The notes under the pieces were generated by a model that was given only the letters and a program-made list of their open reading frames with translations, had not been told where the DNA came from and did not search any database. Of a stretch of DNA of 64,000 nucleotides, positions 52,549-62,292 are shown one piece after another; within the stretch, counting starts at the first letter, position 1; every line of letters begins with the position of its first letter. Source of the DNA: Bordetella parapertussis (lineage in GTDB: Bacteria > Pseudomonadota > Gammaproteobacteria > Burkholderiales > Burkholderiaceae_D); contig CAMBFZ010000012.1 of the NCBI GenBank assembly GCA_945866125.1, positions 42,013 to 106,012 of the forward strand, read 5' to 3'. The position numbers were made by a program, and so were the translations under genes.

Positions 52549-54393
52549 TCAGGGACTCAGGGGCTCTGCACCGATGGGGTCGGTCACCTCTTGCTGGCGT
52601 GCCTGCTGACGCTCCCACATCTGCGCATAGGCGCCTTGGGCGGCGAGCAATTGCCCATGGGTGCCGCGTTCAATAATACGACCATGATCCATCACCAAAA
52701 TCTGCTGGGCATCGGCAATGGTGGAGAGACGGTGCGCAATGACCAGCGTGGTACGGTCACGCGCGATTTCTTTAAGTTGTGCCTGTATCGCTTGCTCGGC
52801 ACGCGAATCCAGTGCGGAGGTGGCTTCATCAAAAATAAGGATGGCCGGATTTTTGAGTAAGGTACGCGCAATCGCGACACGCTGCTTTTCACCGCCGGAC
52901 AATTTCAGGCCGCGCTCCCCTACTGCTGTCTCATAGCCATCGGGCAGACTGACGATGAAATCATGGATATACGCCGCGCGCGCCGCGGCGACGATTTCAT
53001 CTTGGCTCGCGCCCGGGCGGCCGTAGGCGATATTGTAGGCAATGCTGTCATTGAAGAGCACGGTGTCTTGCGGGACGATACCAATCGCGCTGCGCAACGA
53101 GGTTTGGGTGACACGGCGAATATCCTGCTCGTCGATGGTAATTGCCCCGGCGTTGACGTCATAAAAGCGAAACAGTAACCGAGCCAGCGTGGATTTGCCG
53201 GATCCGCTATGGCCGACTACGGCGGTGGTGGTGCCGGCTGCAATCGTAAAATCGACATCAAACAAAATCTGGCGCTTCGCCTCATAACTAAAATCAACGT
53301 GAGCAAACCGAACCTCAGCCTGTCTGATGGCCAAGGGCGGTGCCGATGAGTCATCGGCGACTTCGCGATGCTGGTCGAGCAAAACAAACATTTTTTCCAT
53401 GTCAGCTAAGCTCTGCTTAATTTCACGATAAATGACGCCAAGGAAGTTGAGCGGGATATAGAGCTGGATCATGAAGGCATTGACCAAAACCAGATCACCC
53501 AATGTCATGGTGCCGCCGATAACACCAAGCGTGGCGCGCCATAAAATTAGGGTGACTGCGAGGGCGATGATGACGGACTGTCCGGTGTTGAGCAAGGTCA
53601 GCGAGGTCTGCGAACGTACGGCTGCTGTTTCAAAGCGCTGAAGGCCTTCGTCGTAACGGCGTGCTTCGTATTCTTCGTTACCAAAATATTTGACAGTTTC
53701 GTAGTTGAGCAGCGAATCAATGGCCTTGGTGCTTGCCTTGGAATCGAGCTCGTTCATCGTGCGCCGAAAGTGGGTGCGCCATTCCGTAACGAGCACCGTG
53801 AATAGCACGTAGATCGATAATGCTGCCAGAGTAATTGCTGAAAACCAGATGTCGTAGTGCAGTGCCAGATAGCCCAGGACGAGGGTGATTTCCACTAGCG
53901 TGGGCAAGATACTAAAAAGAGTGAAGGACACAAGCGAAGAAATGCCGCGTGTACCGCGCTCGATATCACGCGTGATGCCGCCGGTCTGTCGGTTGAGATG
54001 AAAGCGCAAGGAGAGCGCGTGCAGATGCCGAAATACTTTGAGCGCGATGGTGCGCACCGCGCGCTGCGTGACTCTGGCAAAAAAGAACTCGCGTAATTCA
54101 GTAAATACGGTGGTGGACAAACGCAAAAGTCCATAGGCGATCAAGACGCCGATGGGTAATTTCATCACCGATGCCGGTTGACCCGGCGTGATGCTTAAAC
54201 TGTCAATGAGTGCCTTGAGAACAAGCGGCACACCAACATTGGCGACCTTGGCGCTGACAAGACACACGAGGGCTAGCAAGACCCGCCACTTATAGGCCCA
54301 CAGATAGGGCACTAAGGTTTGCAGGGTTCCCCAATCATTGCGCGTACCTTGCTTAGCGGGTGTATCGAAATGGGATTGGGCATGGTGGCGCAT
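52549..54393 (-). CDS. ABC transporter of mitochondria-type (Atm1/HMT1-like) exporter
   Basis: 614 aa half-transporter: six-span permease domain (VYFGNEEYEARRYDEGLQRF and TMTLGDLVLVNAFMIQLYIP) joined to an ATPase with Walker A VGHSGSGKSTLARLLFRFYD, signature LKLSGGEKQRVAIARTLL and Walker B ILIFDEATSALDS. The TKAIDSLLNYETVKYFGNE stretch is the Atm1/HMT1 hallmark. Bacterial relatives export glutathione-linked metals or thiols. ATG 54393. Divergent from the YciA gene. Confidence 0.92.
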   Translation of the reverse strand: MRHHAQSHFDTPAKQGTRNDWGTLQTLVPYLWAYKWRVLLALVCLVSAKVANVGVPLVLKALIDSLSITPGQPASVMKLPIGVLIAYGLLRLSTTVFTELREFFFARVTQRAVRTIALKVFRHLHALSLRFHLNRQTGGITRDIERGTRGISSLVSFTLFSILPTLVEITLVLGYLALHYDIWFSAITLAALSIYVLFTVLVTEWRTHFRRTMNELDSKASTKAIDSLLNYETVKYFGNEEYEARRYDEGLQRFETAAVRSQTSLTLLNTGQSVIIALAVTLILWRATLGVIGGTMTLGDLVLVNAFMIQLYIPLNFLGVIYREIKQSLADMEKMFVLLDQHREVADDSSAPPLAIRQAEVRFAHVDFSYEAKRQILFDVDFTIAAGTTTAVVGHSGSGKSTLARLLFRFYDVNAGAITIDEQDIRRVTQTSLRSAIGIVPQDTVLFNDSIAYNIAYGRPGASQDEIVAAARAAYIHDFIVSLPDGYETAVGERGLKLSGGEKQRVAIARTLLKNPAILIFDEATSALDSRAEQAIQAQLKEIARDRTTLVIAHRLSTIADAQQILVMDHGRIIERGTHGQLLAAQGAYAQMWERQQARQQEVTDPIGAEPLSP

Positions 54394-54494
54394 AGGGAAT
54401 CGCAAACAATCAAAATCAGGGAGTGGGCTTGCCGAATGGTTTATCCTCGGGCACAGCAGAATTGTAACGGCAATAGCTTATCTAGGGAGTCAGC

Positions 54495-54902
54495 ATGGAA
54501 CAGTCCGATCTGAACAGCCTGCCAGAGGGCATGCCGACCTTACGCGTGATGCCGATGCCGGCTGATGCGAATATTCATGGCGATGTGTTTGGCGGCTGGA
54601 TTATGGCGCAGGTGGATATTGCCGGCGCGATTCCGGCGGTGCGGCGCGCGAATGGACGAGTGGGGACGGTAGCGGTGAATTCGTTTATCTTCAAGCAGCC
54701 TGTGTTTGTCGGCGACTTGTTGTCGTTCTACGCAAAAATCGTGAAGACTGGCAGAACCTCGATTACAGTCAATGTCGAGGTGTATGCCGAACGTAATCGG
54801 CTGCAGTCCGAGATTGTGAAGGTGACGGAGGCGACGTTGACTTATGTGGCAACCGGCGAAGATCGCCGGCCCCGTGAGCTGCCTGTCTTACCCGGAATTT
54901 GA
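54495..54902 (+). CDS. YciA-like acyl-CoA thioesterase
   Basis: 135 aa hotdog-fold enzyme. MPMPADANIHGDVFGGWIM holds the catalytic Asp region (N-x-x-G-D-V-F-G-G), followed by GTVAVNSFIFKQPVFVGDLL. Hydrolyses medium- and long-chain acyl-CoA. ATG 54495 with AGGGAG upstream. Convergent with the acyl-CoA ligase 9 bp away, which catalyses the opposite reaction. Confidence 0.92.
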   Translation: MEQSDLNSLPEGMPTLRVMPMPADANIHGDVFGGWIMAQVDIAGAIPAVRRANGRVGTVAVNSFIFKQPVFVGDLLSFYAKIVKTGRTSITVNVEVYAERNRLQSEIVKVTEATLTYVATGEDRRPRELPVLPGI

Positions 54903-54911
54903 CGGCCGAAA

Positions 54912-56594
54912 TTATGCGGCCGGTTTCACATCCCGCAATTCACGCCGCAATATTTTACCGACATTGGTCTTGGGCAGATCATTGCGGAATTCGATTATTT
55001 TGGGGCGCTTGTAAGCCGTGAGTTGTTGCTGGCAGTGGTCGATGATGTGGTCCGCAGTCAGTGCCGGATCGCGCCGCACGACAAAAAGTTTGACGGCTTC
55101 ACCTGTTGCTTCGTCCGGCACGCCAACAACTGCGCATTCGAGTACACCGGGATGCATCGCTACGACGCCTTCGACTTCGGTCGGATAGACGTTGAATCCT
55201 GATACCAGCACCATGTCTTTTTTTCTGTCAACGATGGTGACGTAACCGCGCTCGTCCATGACGCCAATATCACCCGATTTGAAAAAGCCGTCTGCGGTCA
55301 TGACGTTGGCGGTTTCTTCGGGCCGGTTCCAATAGCCGACCATAACCTGCGGCCCGCGAATGGCGATTTCGCCGGGCTGACCTAACGGCACCGGATTGCC
55401 GGCGTCGTCAAGAATGGCAATCTCCGTTGAAGGAATCGGCACGCCTATGTTGCCGGTAAATTCGGTGGCGTCAGCGCGATTGGCTGTGGCCGTGGGCGAG
55501 GTCTCGGAGAGCCCATAACCTTCGACGATGCTCTTGCCGGTAACCTGCTTCCAGCGATCATTGACTGCACGTTGTACTGCCATGCCGCCACCGTTGCAGA
55601 GTTTGAGCGCAGAAAAATCGAGCTTGGCAAAATCGGGGTTATTCAACAAGCCATTGTAGAGCGTGTTCACCGCTGGGAGCATGTTGAATTTGTATTTGGA
55701 TAGTTCTTTGACCATCCCCGGGATGTCGCGTGGATTAGGAATGAGGATGTTCATGCCGCCGATGCGCATGCCCATAAGGCCGCAAATTGTCAGTGCAAAA
55801 ATATGATAAAGCGGTAAGGCGCAGACGAATACGAATGCCTCTACTTTGGGCTTGGCATCCATTGCCGGCTGTAGCCAGACTTCGTTTTGCAATAGGTTGG
55901 CAATGATATTGCGATGACTTAGCATCGCACCTTTTGACAGGCCGGTCGTGCCACCGGTGTATTGCAAAAACGCGATGTCGTCATGACCAAGCTCGACCGG
56001 TCGCAGCATCATCCGCGCACCCTGTTTGAGGGCGTGATTAAAACGCACGACATGGGGCAAAGAAAATGCCGGCACCATTTTTTTGATATTACGGACAACG
56101 AAGTTGACGATGGCGCCCTTAGCACCGCCAAGCAAGTCGCCCATGCTCGCAACCACGGCAACTTTGATTTGGGTGCGACTGATGACTTTTTCGAGGGTGG
56201 TGGCAAAATTTTCAAGAATGATGATAGCTTCTGCGCCAGAGTCATTGAGCTGATGCTCGAGCTCGCGCGGCGTGTAGAGCGGATTAACATTGACGACGAC
56301 ATAACCTGCTCGCAGCACTGCCGCAATCGCGACCGGATATTGCAGGACGTTAGGCATCATTAAGGCGACCCGCGCACCCTTTGATAAGCCCTGCCCTTGC
56401 AGCCATGCGCCGAGTTTTTTTGACATCGCGTCAAGCTCGGCATAGGTCATGAATTTATCCATACACACGTAGGCGTTACGCGCCGCGTATTTGCTAAACG
56501 CCTCTTCCATGAGCTGAACTAGCGAGCGATAGCGGGTGGTGTCAATTTCTGCCGGCACGCCTTCCGGGTAGGACTGTATCCAAAATTTTTCCAT
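54912..56594 (-). CDS. fadD: Long-chain acyl-CoA synthetase
   Basis: 560 aa, AMP-binding superfamily. MEKFWIQSYPEGVPAEI is the FadD start (ATG 56594, GAGG upstream). ATP loop FLQYTGGTTGLSKGAML, then EGYGLSETSPTATAN, KSGDIGVMDERGYVTIVDRK and the C-terminal catalytic Lys in LPKTNVGKILRREL. Activates fatty acids for beta-oxidation or lipid synthesis. Confidence 0.94.
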   Translation of the reverse strand: MEKFWIQSYPEGVPAEIDTTRYRSLVQLMEEAFSKYAARNAYVCMDKFMTYAELDAMSKKLGAWLQGQGLSKGARVALMMPNVLQYPVAIAAVLRAGYVVVNVNPLYTPRELEHQLNDSGAEAIIILENFATTLEKVISRTQIKVAVVASMGDLLGGAKGAIVNFVVRNIKKMVPAFSLPHVVRFNHALKQGARMMLRPVELGHDDIAFLQYTGGTTGLSKGAMLSHRNIIANLLQNEVWLQPAMDAKPKVEAFVFVCALPLYHIFALTICGLMGMRIGGMNILIPNPRDIPGMVKELSKYKFNMLPAVNTLYNGLLNNPDFAKLDFSALKLCNGGGMAVQRAVNDRWKQVTGKSIVEGYGLSETSPTATANRADATEFTGNIGVPIPSTEIAILDDAGNPVPLGQPGEIAIRGPQVMVGYWNRPEETANVMTADGFFKSGDIGVMDERGYVTIVDRKKDMVLVSGFNVYPTEVEGVVAMHPGVLECAVVGVPDEATGEAVKLFVVRRDPALTADHIIDHCQQQLTAYKRPKIIEFRNDLPKTNVGKILRRELRDVKPAA

Positions 56595-56699
56595 CTGCAA
56601 CCTCGTCTCGTTATCTATTTTTTTGGGTTGGCCTGGCTATTGCCACGACGCGATTTTCTCTTTGTACGGATGCTATCCGAAAAAAATCACACTGTGTGA

Positions 56700-57791
56700 T
56701 TATTGCACCGCAACAGTTTGCTGCGGAGTAGGAGGCTCGGCTGGGGGCTGGTAACGTGCCAATTGTTCTCGACGTTTTTTCTTATCGAGCTTGGCTAACG
56801 CGCGAACGGATTGATAAAACGCCGGCAGGGTTTGTTTGGTAGTGAGCAGCTGACGAAACGCTGGCAGAAGGTCATGGTAGGTTGCTATCAAAGCAAAATG
56901 CGCATTCGACATGGGCTCGCTAAACCAGCGATCATAGCCTTCATAGCCACCCCAGCGCTGCTTTTTCATGTCGACATAATGTGTTTGCAGCGACTGAAAA
57001 ATGACGGCCTTACGCGCGCGCTTTGTCGTGTCGCTTTCCATGCTGCTAAAATTTTCCTCGAGCTGCAGACGATACTGCGCGAGTAGCGCGAGAAAATCTT
57101 GGCGCCGCTGCTGATGCACCTTATAGTCTTCGCGCAGGGCATCGCTAGCCTGCACGGTTAGCCAGCGTTCAACACCAAATTCTTCGACGGCGGTGGCGAA
57201 GGCTTCGTTAAAAGATGAGTCGCCTGGCGCATACGCGACCTGGTGCGCGAGTTCGTGAAACACTAATCGCGCCAGCTCTGCGTCTGGGTAGGCGATGAAG
57301 GTCGATAAGACCGGGTCGTCAAACCAGCCCAATGTTGAGTAGGCTGGTACTCCTGAGACGCGGACATCGAATCCGTCGCGCTGAAGATTATTTGCAAACG
57401 ACTGGGCCGCCGCCTTGCTGTAGTAGCCCCGATAATCCACACAGCCTGCAACGGGGAAGCACCATTGATTTGGCTTGACGGATAACTCGGGGGTGGCAAC
57501 GACATTCCACAGAACGTATTGCCTTTTGAGATCAGCATATTTTTTATAACTTCCGTTATCGGGCAAACTGAGTTCTTTCGCTGCGAATGTGCGAATGCTG
57601 CGCACCCGCCGTAGTCGCTCCTTTAATTCGTTGGTGGTGAGCGGGTCGGATAACCAATCATCAATAGGCTTGGCTTGTGACATTAAAGATAACTGACCCT
57701 GCATGGCCTGGACGGTATAGCCAAGCTGCGCACAGCCGCCGACACCGACTAATAGGGCCGCGGCAAGTATCAGACGTGGGTAAAATTTCAT
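56700..57791 (-). CDS. Predicted lipoprotein aminopeptidase (COG4324-like zinc metallopeptidase)
   Basis: 363 aa from ATG 57791. Lipobox signal LILAAALLVGVGGCAQLGY with the modified Cys at residue 20. Zinc motif LARLVFHELAHQVAYA (HExxH), with the third ligand probably in FNEAFATAVEEFGVERWL. WCFPVAGCVDYRGYYSKAAA is conserved in the family. Substrate unknown. The promoter at 57876-57903 overlaps a palindrome. Confidence 0.87.
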   Translation of the reverse strand: MKFYPRLILAAALLVGVGGCAQLGYTVQAMQGQLSLMSQAKPIDDWLSDPLTTNELKERLRRVRSIRTFAAKELSLPDNGSYKKYADLKRQYVLWNVVATPELSVKPNQWCFPVAGCVDYRGYYSKAAAQSFANNLQRDGFDVRVSGVPAYSTLGWFDDPVLSTFIAYPDAELARLVFHELAHQVAYAPGDSSFNEAFATAVEEFGVERWLTVQASDALREDYKVHQQRRQDFLALLAQYRLQLEENFSSMESDTTKRARKAVIFQSLQTHYVDMKKQRWGGYEGYDRWFSEPMSNAHFALIATYHDLLPAFRQLLTTKQTLPAFYQSVRALAKLDKKKRREQLARYQPPAEPPTPQQTVAVQ

Positions 57792-57875
57792 TGGCGCTCT
57801 CAGGCTTTGTTGACCCGCGTCAGAAGATGATAAAAAATTGATGCGCGATCTCGGCGTGTTTATCATGAATGATGC

Positions 57876-57913
57876 ATTTTATACCGTACAAATAGAACAA
57901 CAAATTGTTGTAC
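57876..57913 (-). promoter_or_regulatory. Promoter with palindromic -35 zone upstream of the metallopeptidase
   Basis: On the minus strand TTGTTG (57898-57903), 16-bp spacer, TAAAAT (57876-57881). The -35 is embedded in the palindrome acaacaa-a-ttgttgt (57897-57911), and GTACAA/TTGTAC (57886-57891 and 57908-57913) forms a second dyad. Operator-like. Confidence 0.5.
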
Positions 57914-58292
57914 TTGAGGATTAGTAAAGATATGCGCTTTGGCGAAGAGCGATCGATGTCGCCTGAGTGCGCGGAAGCTATTGTCGCCTTGGATTCCACA
58001 TTGCGTGGGATCGTTGGCAGGTCGAAGGAACGGCAATGTTCTTGGGATACAGCGCAGTCACTGGCAATTGACGACAGCGCCAGTGAAAAGTTCCTCGCAG
58101 GCGGTGATTTGTATTTGCACCCTACTTGCTACCTCGGAAAAATAGATCTGCCGAATTAAATTATTTATCGAATTGGCAATTTCTGATGCTAATGCAGCTT
58201 GGCGTTAATATTGTACGAACGAAGTAAAATGAAGCACAACTAAAAACAGCGTGGCGGCCAGGATCTGCGGCGCAATGACAAAAGAGACCATC
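57914..58292. other. Intergenic region upstream of the M20 amidohydrolase
   Basis: About 380 bp. A plus-strand open frame (57932-58159, 75 codons from ATG) has a near-random composition, no ribosome site and no motif, so I do not call it a gene. The last 90 bp probably hold the amidohydrolase promoter; no convincing hexamers seen. Confidence 0.5.
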
Positions 58293-59495
58293 ATGAAATT
58301 AATCGACCCTATCGTTCAGTTTCACGCAGAATTACAGAAAATTCGCCGAGCTATTCACGCGCACCCTGAGCTGTCCTATGAAGAAGTACAAACGGCTGAG
58401 CTGGTGGCGCAAAAGCTGACCGAGTGGGGCATTCCGGTTATTCGTGGGATGGGCATCACTGGCGTGGTGGGGGTCATTAAAAACGGTAGCAGCAATCGCG
58501 CAGTCGGCTTGCGCGCGGACATGGATGCGCTGCCGGTACACGAATCCAATACCTTCGATCACCATTCGCGCCACGACGGCAAAATGCATGCTTGCGGTCA
58601 TGACGGTCATACAGCAATGTTGTTGGGTGCCGCGCATTATTTATCTCAGCATCGTGATTTTGATGGAACGGTGTATGTGATTTTTCAGCCGGCAGAAGAA
58701 GGAGGCGGAGGCGCCAAGCGGATGATGGACGATGGCCTGTTTGCGCAATGCCCAATGGAAGCGGTCTTTGGCATGCATAACTGGCCCGGTGCTGCAGCCG
58801 GCCGGATGGGCGTGAAGGCGGGGCCAATGATGGCTTCATCGAATGAATTCGAGGTAACGATCAAGGGCAAGGGGGCACATGCTGCGCAGCCGCACATGGC
58901 CATCGATCCGATTATGGTCGCGGTACAAATTGCGCAGAGCTGGCAGACGATCGTTGCGCGCAATATGAATCCGAATGATGCGGGGGTGCTGTCGATTACG
59001 CAGATTCATTCGGGTAGCGGGACGAATATTATTCCGGATTCGGCGAGCCTGATTGGCACAGTGCGCACGTTCACACTTGAAGTGCTCGACCTGATTGAGG
59101 CGCGTATGCGCGAGATTGCGGAACACACTGCGGCTGCATTTGGTACGACGATGGAATTTCATTTCAAGCGCAATTATCCGCCGTTGATTAATCACGCTCC
59201 AGAGACGGCATTTGCGGTTGAAGTAATGGAGGATATGCTTGGCAGAGACCAAGTTGAAGCGAACGTCGAGCCTACGATGGGCTCAGAAGACTTTGCGTTC
59301 ATGTTACTGGAAAAGCCGGGCTGCTATGTCTTTATTGGTAACGGTGACGGCACGCACCGGATGCCGGGTCACGGACTCGGACCGTGTAATCTGCACAATC
59401 CGAGTTATGACTTTAATGATGATCTGCTACCAATTGGCGCAACTTACTGGGTCAGGTTGGCTGAGCAATTTTTAGCGCGCCCACCTATTCGTTGA
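58293..59495 (+). CDS. M20-family amidohydrolase (hippurate hydrolase type)
   Basis: 400 aa from ATG 58293 (AAGAG upstream). RRAIHAHPELSYEE, GLRADMDALPVHESN, KMHACGHDGHTAMLLGAAHY, FQPAEEGGGGAKRMMDDGLF and TMGSEDFAFMLLEKPGCY give the two-metal site of the M20D family, which removes acyl groups from N-acyl amino acids such as hippurate or N-acyl-amino acid conjugates. The natural substrate is not determinable. Converges with the SbmA/YddA-type transporter 19 bp away. Confidence 0.93.
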   Translation: MKLIDPIVQFHAELQKIRRAIHAHPELSYEEVQTAELVAQKLTEWGIPVIRGMGITGVVGVIKNGSSNRAVGLRADMDALPVHESNTFDHHSRHDGKMHACGHDGHTAMLLGAAHYLSQHRDFDGTVYVIFQPAEEGGGGAKRMMDDGLFAQCPMEAVFGMHNWPGAAAGRMGVKAGPMMASSNEFEVTIKGKGAHAAQPHMAIDPIMVAVQIAQSWQTIVARNMNPNDAGVLSITQIHSGSGTNIIPDSASLIGTVRTFTLEVLDLIEARMREIAEHTAAAFGTTMEFHFKRNYPPLINHAPETAFAVEVMEDMLGRDQVEANVEPTMGSEDFAFMLLEKPGCYVFIGNGDGTHRMPGHGLGPCNLHNPSYDFNDDLLPIGATYWVRLAEQFLARPPIR

Positions 59496-59514
59496 CAATT
59501 AATGAGCGTCTATT

Positions 59515-61302
59515 TTAGGCGAGCTTGTCGGCGGGTTTGATACGCGTTGCTGTGTTGATGCGATAGCGTGCAGCGGACAACGAGCCTGGAATAATCACGG
59601 TCTCGTTGTCTTCTTCGAAGTGCCAATGCAGCTGATGGTATTGGGCTACGATCTCCCGATGTGCAATGCTGATGATGGCGGCGTCCGGCAACTCGGCAAT
59701 CAACAAGGTATAGAGCAACTGCTCGGTGTCGGCATCGAGCGCGCTACTGGCCTCGTCTAAAAACAAACAATCGGGTTTTGTGAGCAAGGCACGCACAAAA
59801 GCGAGTCGCTGTTGCTCGCCTGGAGAGAGCCTTTGGCTCCAGTTGTCGCTGTCGTCGAGCGATTGCGCCAAATGCGACAGCCGGCATTGCGTCAGGTAGT
59901 GATGGATTGCCCGGTCCGGATAAGTACCTGCAGCGGCGGGGTAGCTGATTGCTGCACGCATGGTACCGATGGGTAGATAACTACGCTGCGGTAAAAATAG
60001 CAGGTCCATGGATGCGGGTATTTCGATACTGCCTCCACCATAAGGCCAGATGCCTGCAATGGCCCGAAACAAAGTGGACTTGCCGCAGCCAGATGGGCCG
60101 GTGACGAGGATGCGCTGGCCCGCCAGAATGGTGGCGTCAAGCGAATGCGTTAACGCACTGCCGTTTGGCAAATCCAGACGGACTCGATCAACCAAGACTG
60201 CGCCGACGTTGTTGCGTATGACGCTGATACCTGCCTGCTGTGTGCGTGCAGCTGTTACCGCCCAATGAAATCCTGCTAAACGATTGACACTGGCTTTCCA
60301 TTCAGCGAGCTGACCGAAGGCATCGATAAACCACGACAGTGCCGATTGCACCTGGCCAAAGGCCGAGGCAATCTGCATCAGCCCACCCAGGGTTATGGCA
60401 CCAGAAAAGTAGCGCGGCGCACCAACTAAAAACGGAAAGATGACCGCGAACTGCGCGTAAAAAGTAGACGCTACATTGAGCCGCTTGGTGGTGGTCATGA
60501 TGGCCCACCAGTTTTCACGAATGGCGCGAAATCGTTCGCTGAGCTGCGCAGTTTCTTGCGCCTCTCCCGCGTATAGCGCAACGGCCTCGGCGTTTTCACG
60601 AATTCGGATTAAACCAAACCGAAAGTCGGCTTCAAATCGCTGTTGATTAAAATTTTGCCCAACTAGTGGCTTACCTATCCACGCAACGAGTAAGGATCCC
60701 AAGACAGCGTAAGCTAAGGCAAACCAGACCATATACCCAGGAATAGTCCACTCGCGTTGGCTCAACATGATTGTGATCGGACCGCTGACTGTCCACAAAA
60801 TACTAATAAAGGAAATCAGCGTGACTACGCTAGAGAGCAATCCTAATGACAAAGCCAACGACCCGCTGGTGAGGAATTTTAAATCTTCGGCGATACGCTG
60901 ATCCGGATTGTCTGCACTCCCACTTTGTTCGATGCGATAGTAAGCTTGATTTTCCAGCCACTCCGCCATGTATTGCTTCGTCATCCAAGCGCGCCATCGA
61001 ATCTCCAACGCTTGGGTAAGATAGATTTTGTAGATAGCAACGACAATCAGGATGAACGCAAGCGTGGAAAATCGCCAGAGTTGTTCGGTGAAATCAACGA
61101 AATTTTTCGTCTCTAAGGCGTTGTAAAAATCGCGATTCCAGTCATTAAACAAGACATTTAAATAGACCATGCCCAATGCCAGCGCAACGACGCTAGCCAG
61201 CAGACATCGGGCGCGCCATTTTTCCTCTGATTGCCAGTATGGCTGGAGGAGGGTCCAGACGACCCGCCAATTCAATTTTTGCTTTGCGTTGAGACGAGAC
61301 AT
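59515..61302 (-). CDS. SbmA/BacA-type ABC transporter with fused ATPase (YddA-like)
   Basis: 595 aa. The permease half carries the SbmA_BacA/ABC-D signature (VLFNDWNRDFYNALETKNF, WRAWMTKQYMAEWLENQAYY, SADNPDQRIAEDLKFLT). The ATPase half has VTGPSGCGKSTLFRAIAGIW, LSPGEQQRLAFVRALL and CLFLDEASSALDADTEQ. Relatives import peptides, cobalamin or very-long-chain acyl compounds; substrate unknown here. 8 bp after the reductase, probably co-transcribed. Confidence 0.91.
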   Translation of the reverse strand: MSRLNAKQKLNWRVVWTLLQPYWQSEEKWRARCLLASVVALALGMVYLNVLFNDWNRDFYNALETKNFVDFTEQLWRFSTLAFILIVVAIYKIYLTQALEIRWRAWMTKQYMAEWLENQAYYRIEQSGSADNPDQRIAEDLKFLTSGSLALSLGLLSSVVTLISFISILWTVSGPITIMLSQREWTIPGYMVWFALAYAVLGSLLVAWIGKPLVGQNFNQQRFEADFRFGLIRIRENAEAVALYAGEAQETAQLSERFRAIRENWWAIMTTTKRLNVASTFYAQFAVIFPFLVGAPRYFSGAITLGGLMQIASAFGQVQSALSWFIDAFGQLAEWKASVNRLAGFHWAVTAARTQQAGISVIRNNVGAVLVDRVRLDLPNGSALTHSLDATILAGQRILVTGPSGCGKSTLFRAIAGIWPYGGGSIEIPASMDLLFLPQRSYLPIGTMRAAISYPAAAGTYPDRAIHHYLTQCRLSHLAQSLDDSDNWSQRLSPGEQQRLAFVRALLTKPDCLFLDEASSALDADTEQLLYTLLIAELPDAAIISIAHREIVAQYHQLHWHFEEDNETVIIPGSLSAARYRINTATRIKPADKLA

Positions 61303-61310
61303 CCGTGACC

Positions 61311-62219
61311 TTATGGTAATTTGTCAGCGCCGCTTCCAACGCGCTTCCCGGGGTTACTTCGCTCCAAGGCAAGCAATGCAGCAGAGTGGTCCGCGAACGG
61401 GACGCTAGCTAGGAGACTTTGAAAATGCGAAGCGACGATCTCGGTGACCGGCAATGAAATACCGGCGTTAGTGGCTGCGATCAAAATGTTTTCAAGATCT
61501 TTAGTCTGGGTTTTTATTTGTCCACCCGGGATGAAATTGCGGTCTAACATGCGCTGACCATGGACTTCTAAAATACGGCTTTCAGCAAACCCACCTCGAA
61601 TAGCTTGCCGCACCGCGGTGGGATCTGCACCGCCCGCCTGCGCAAGTAACAGCGCCTCGGCGACAATGTCGATGGTGGCGCCAACGATCAGCTGATTGCA
61701 TAATTTCGCAAGCTGACCGCAGCCGGCTGGTCCGACCAATGTTGACCGCCCCATTGCAGCGAATACGGGTTCTGCGCGCCTGAAGTCTTCGGCGCTACCG
61801 CCTGCCATGATCGCCAAGGTTGCTGCCTCGGCACCGAGTACGCCACCGGATACGGGTGCGTCCATAAAGTGGATTCCTCTTTTGTTCAGTTTGGCATGCA
61901 GCGACTGCGCCTCCGCCTGTCGCGTCGAGCTCATATCGATCACGAGTGAACCGGCAGCGATCTGATCAAGGGTGACATCAAGGACTGATTCGACCTGCGG
62001 ACCTGCTTCGAGCATCGTAATAAGAATGTCTACACCAGCTGCTTCGGCGGGGCTAGCCGCAATTCGAGCGCCGAGCGGAAGAAGGGCCTCCGCTTTTGAA
62101 GTTGTTCGGTTCCAGATGGTGACTTCGTAGCCAGCCTTGAGAAGATTGGCGGCCATCGGTTTTCCCATTAGTCCGATGCCAAGAAATGCGAGGCGCGGCT
62201 TGGTTGCTGATGCGGTCAA
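61311..62219 (-). CDS. 2-hydroxy-3-oxopropionate reductase / beta-hydroxyacid dehydrogenase
   Basis: 302 aa, 6PGDH-like family. Rossmann loop FLGIGLMGKPMAANLLKAGY, the substrate motif FMDAPVSGGVLGAEAATLAI, catalytic Lys in GCGQLAKLCNQLIVGA, and late KDLENILIAATNAGISLP. The Arg in NRTTSK fits NADP(H). Such enzymes interconvert tartronate semialdehyde and glycerate; hydroxyisobutyrate dehydrogenase is the alternative. TTG 62219 with GGAG 6 bases upstream is the start. Divergent from the SMP-30 gene. Confidence 0.9.
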   Translation of the reverse strand: MTASATKPRLAFLGIGLMGKPMAANLLKAGYEVTIWNRTTSKAEALLPLGARIAASPAEAAGVDILITMLEAGPQVESVLDVTLDQIAAGSLVIDMSSTRQAEAQSLHAKLNKRGIHFMDAPVSGGVLGAEAATLAIMAGGSAEDFRRAEPVFAAMGRSTLVGPAGCGQLAKLCNQLIVGATIDIVAEALLLAQAGGADPTAVRQAIRGGFAESRILEVHGQRMLDRNFIPGGQIKTQTKDLENILIAATNAGISLPVTEIVASHFQSLLASVPFADHSAALLALERSNPGKRVGSGADKLP

Positions 62220-62292
62220 TGTGATCTCCAGTTAGCTTGTTAGAATGAACCTCGCGCATGATCGCGCATAATTTGTCTGGAGCGCAACTCTC

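Noticed and set aside
57905..58159. 75-84 codon frame upstream of the amidohydrolase
   Set aside because: No ribosome site, no motif and ordinary composition; it overlaps the metallopeptidase promoter.
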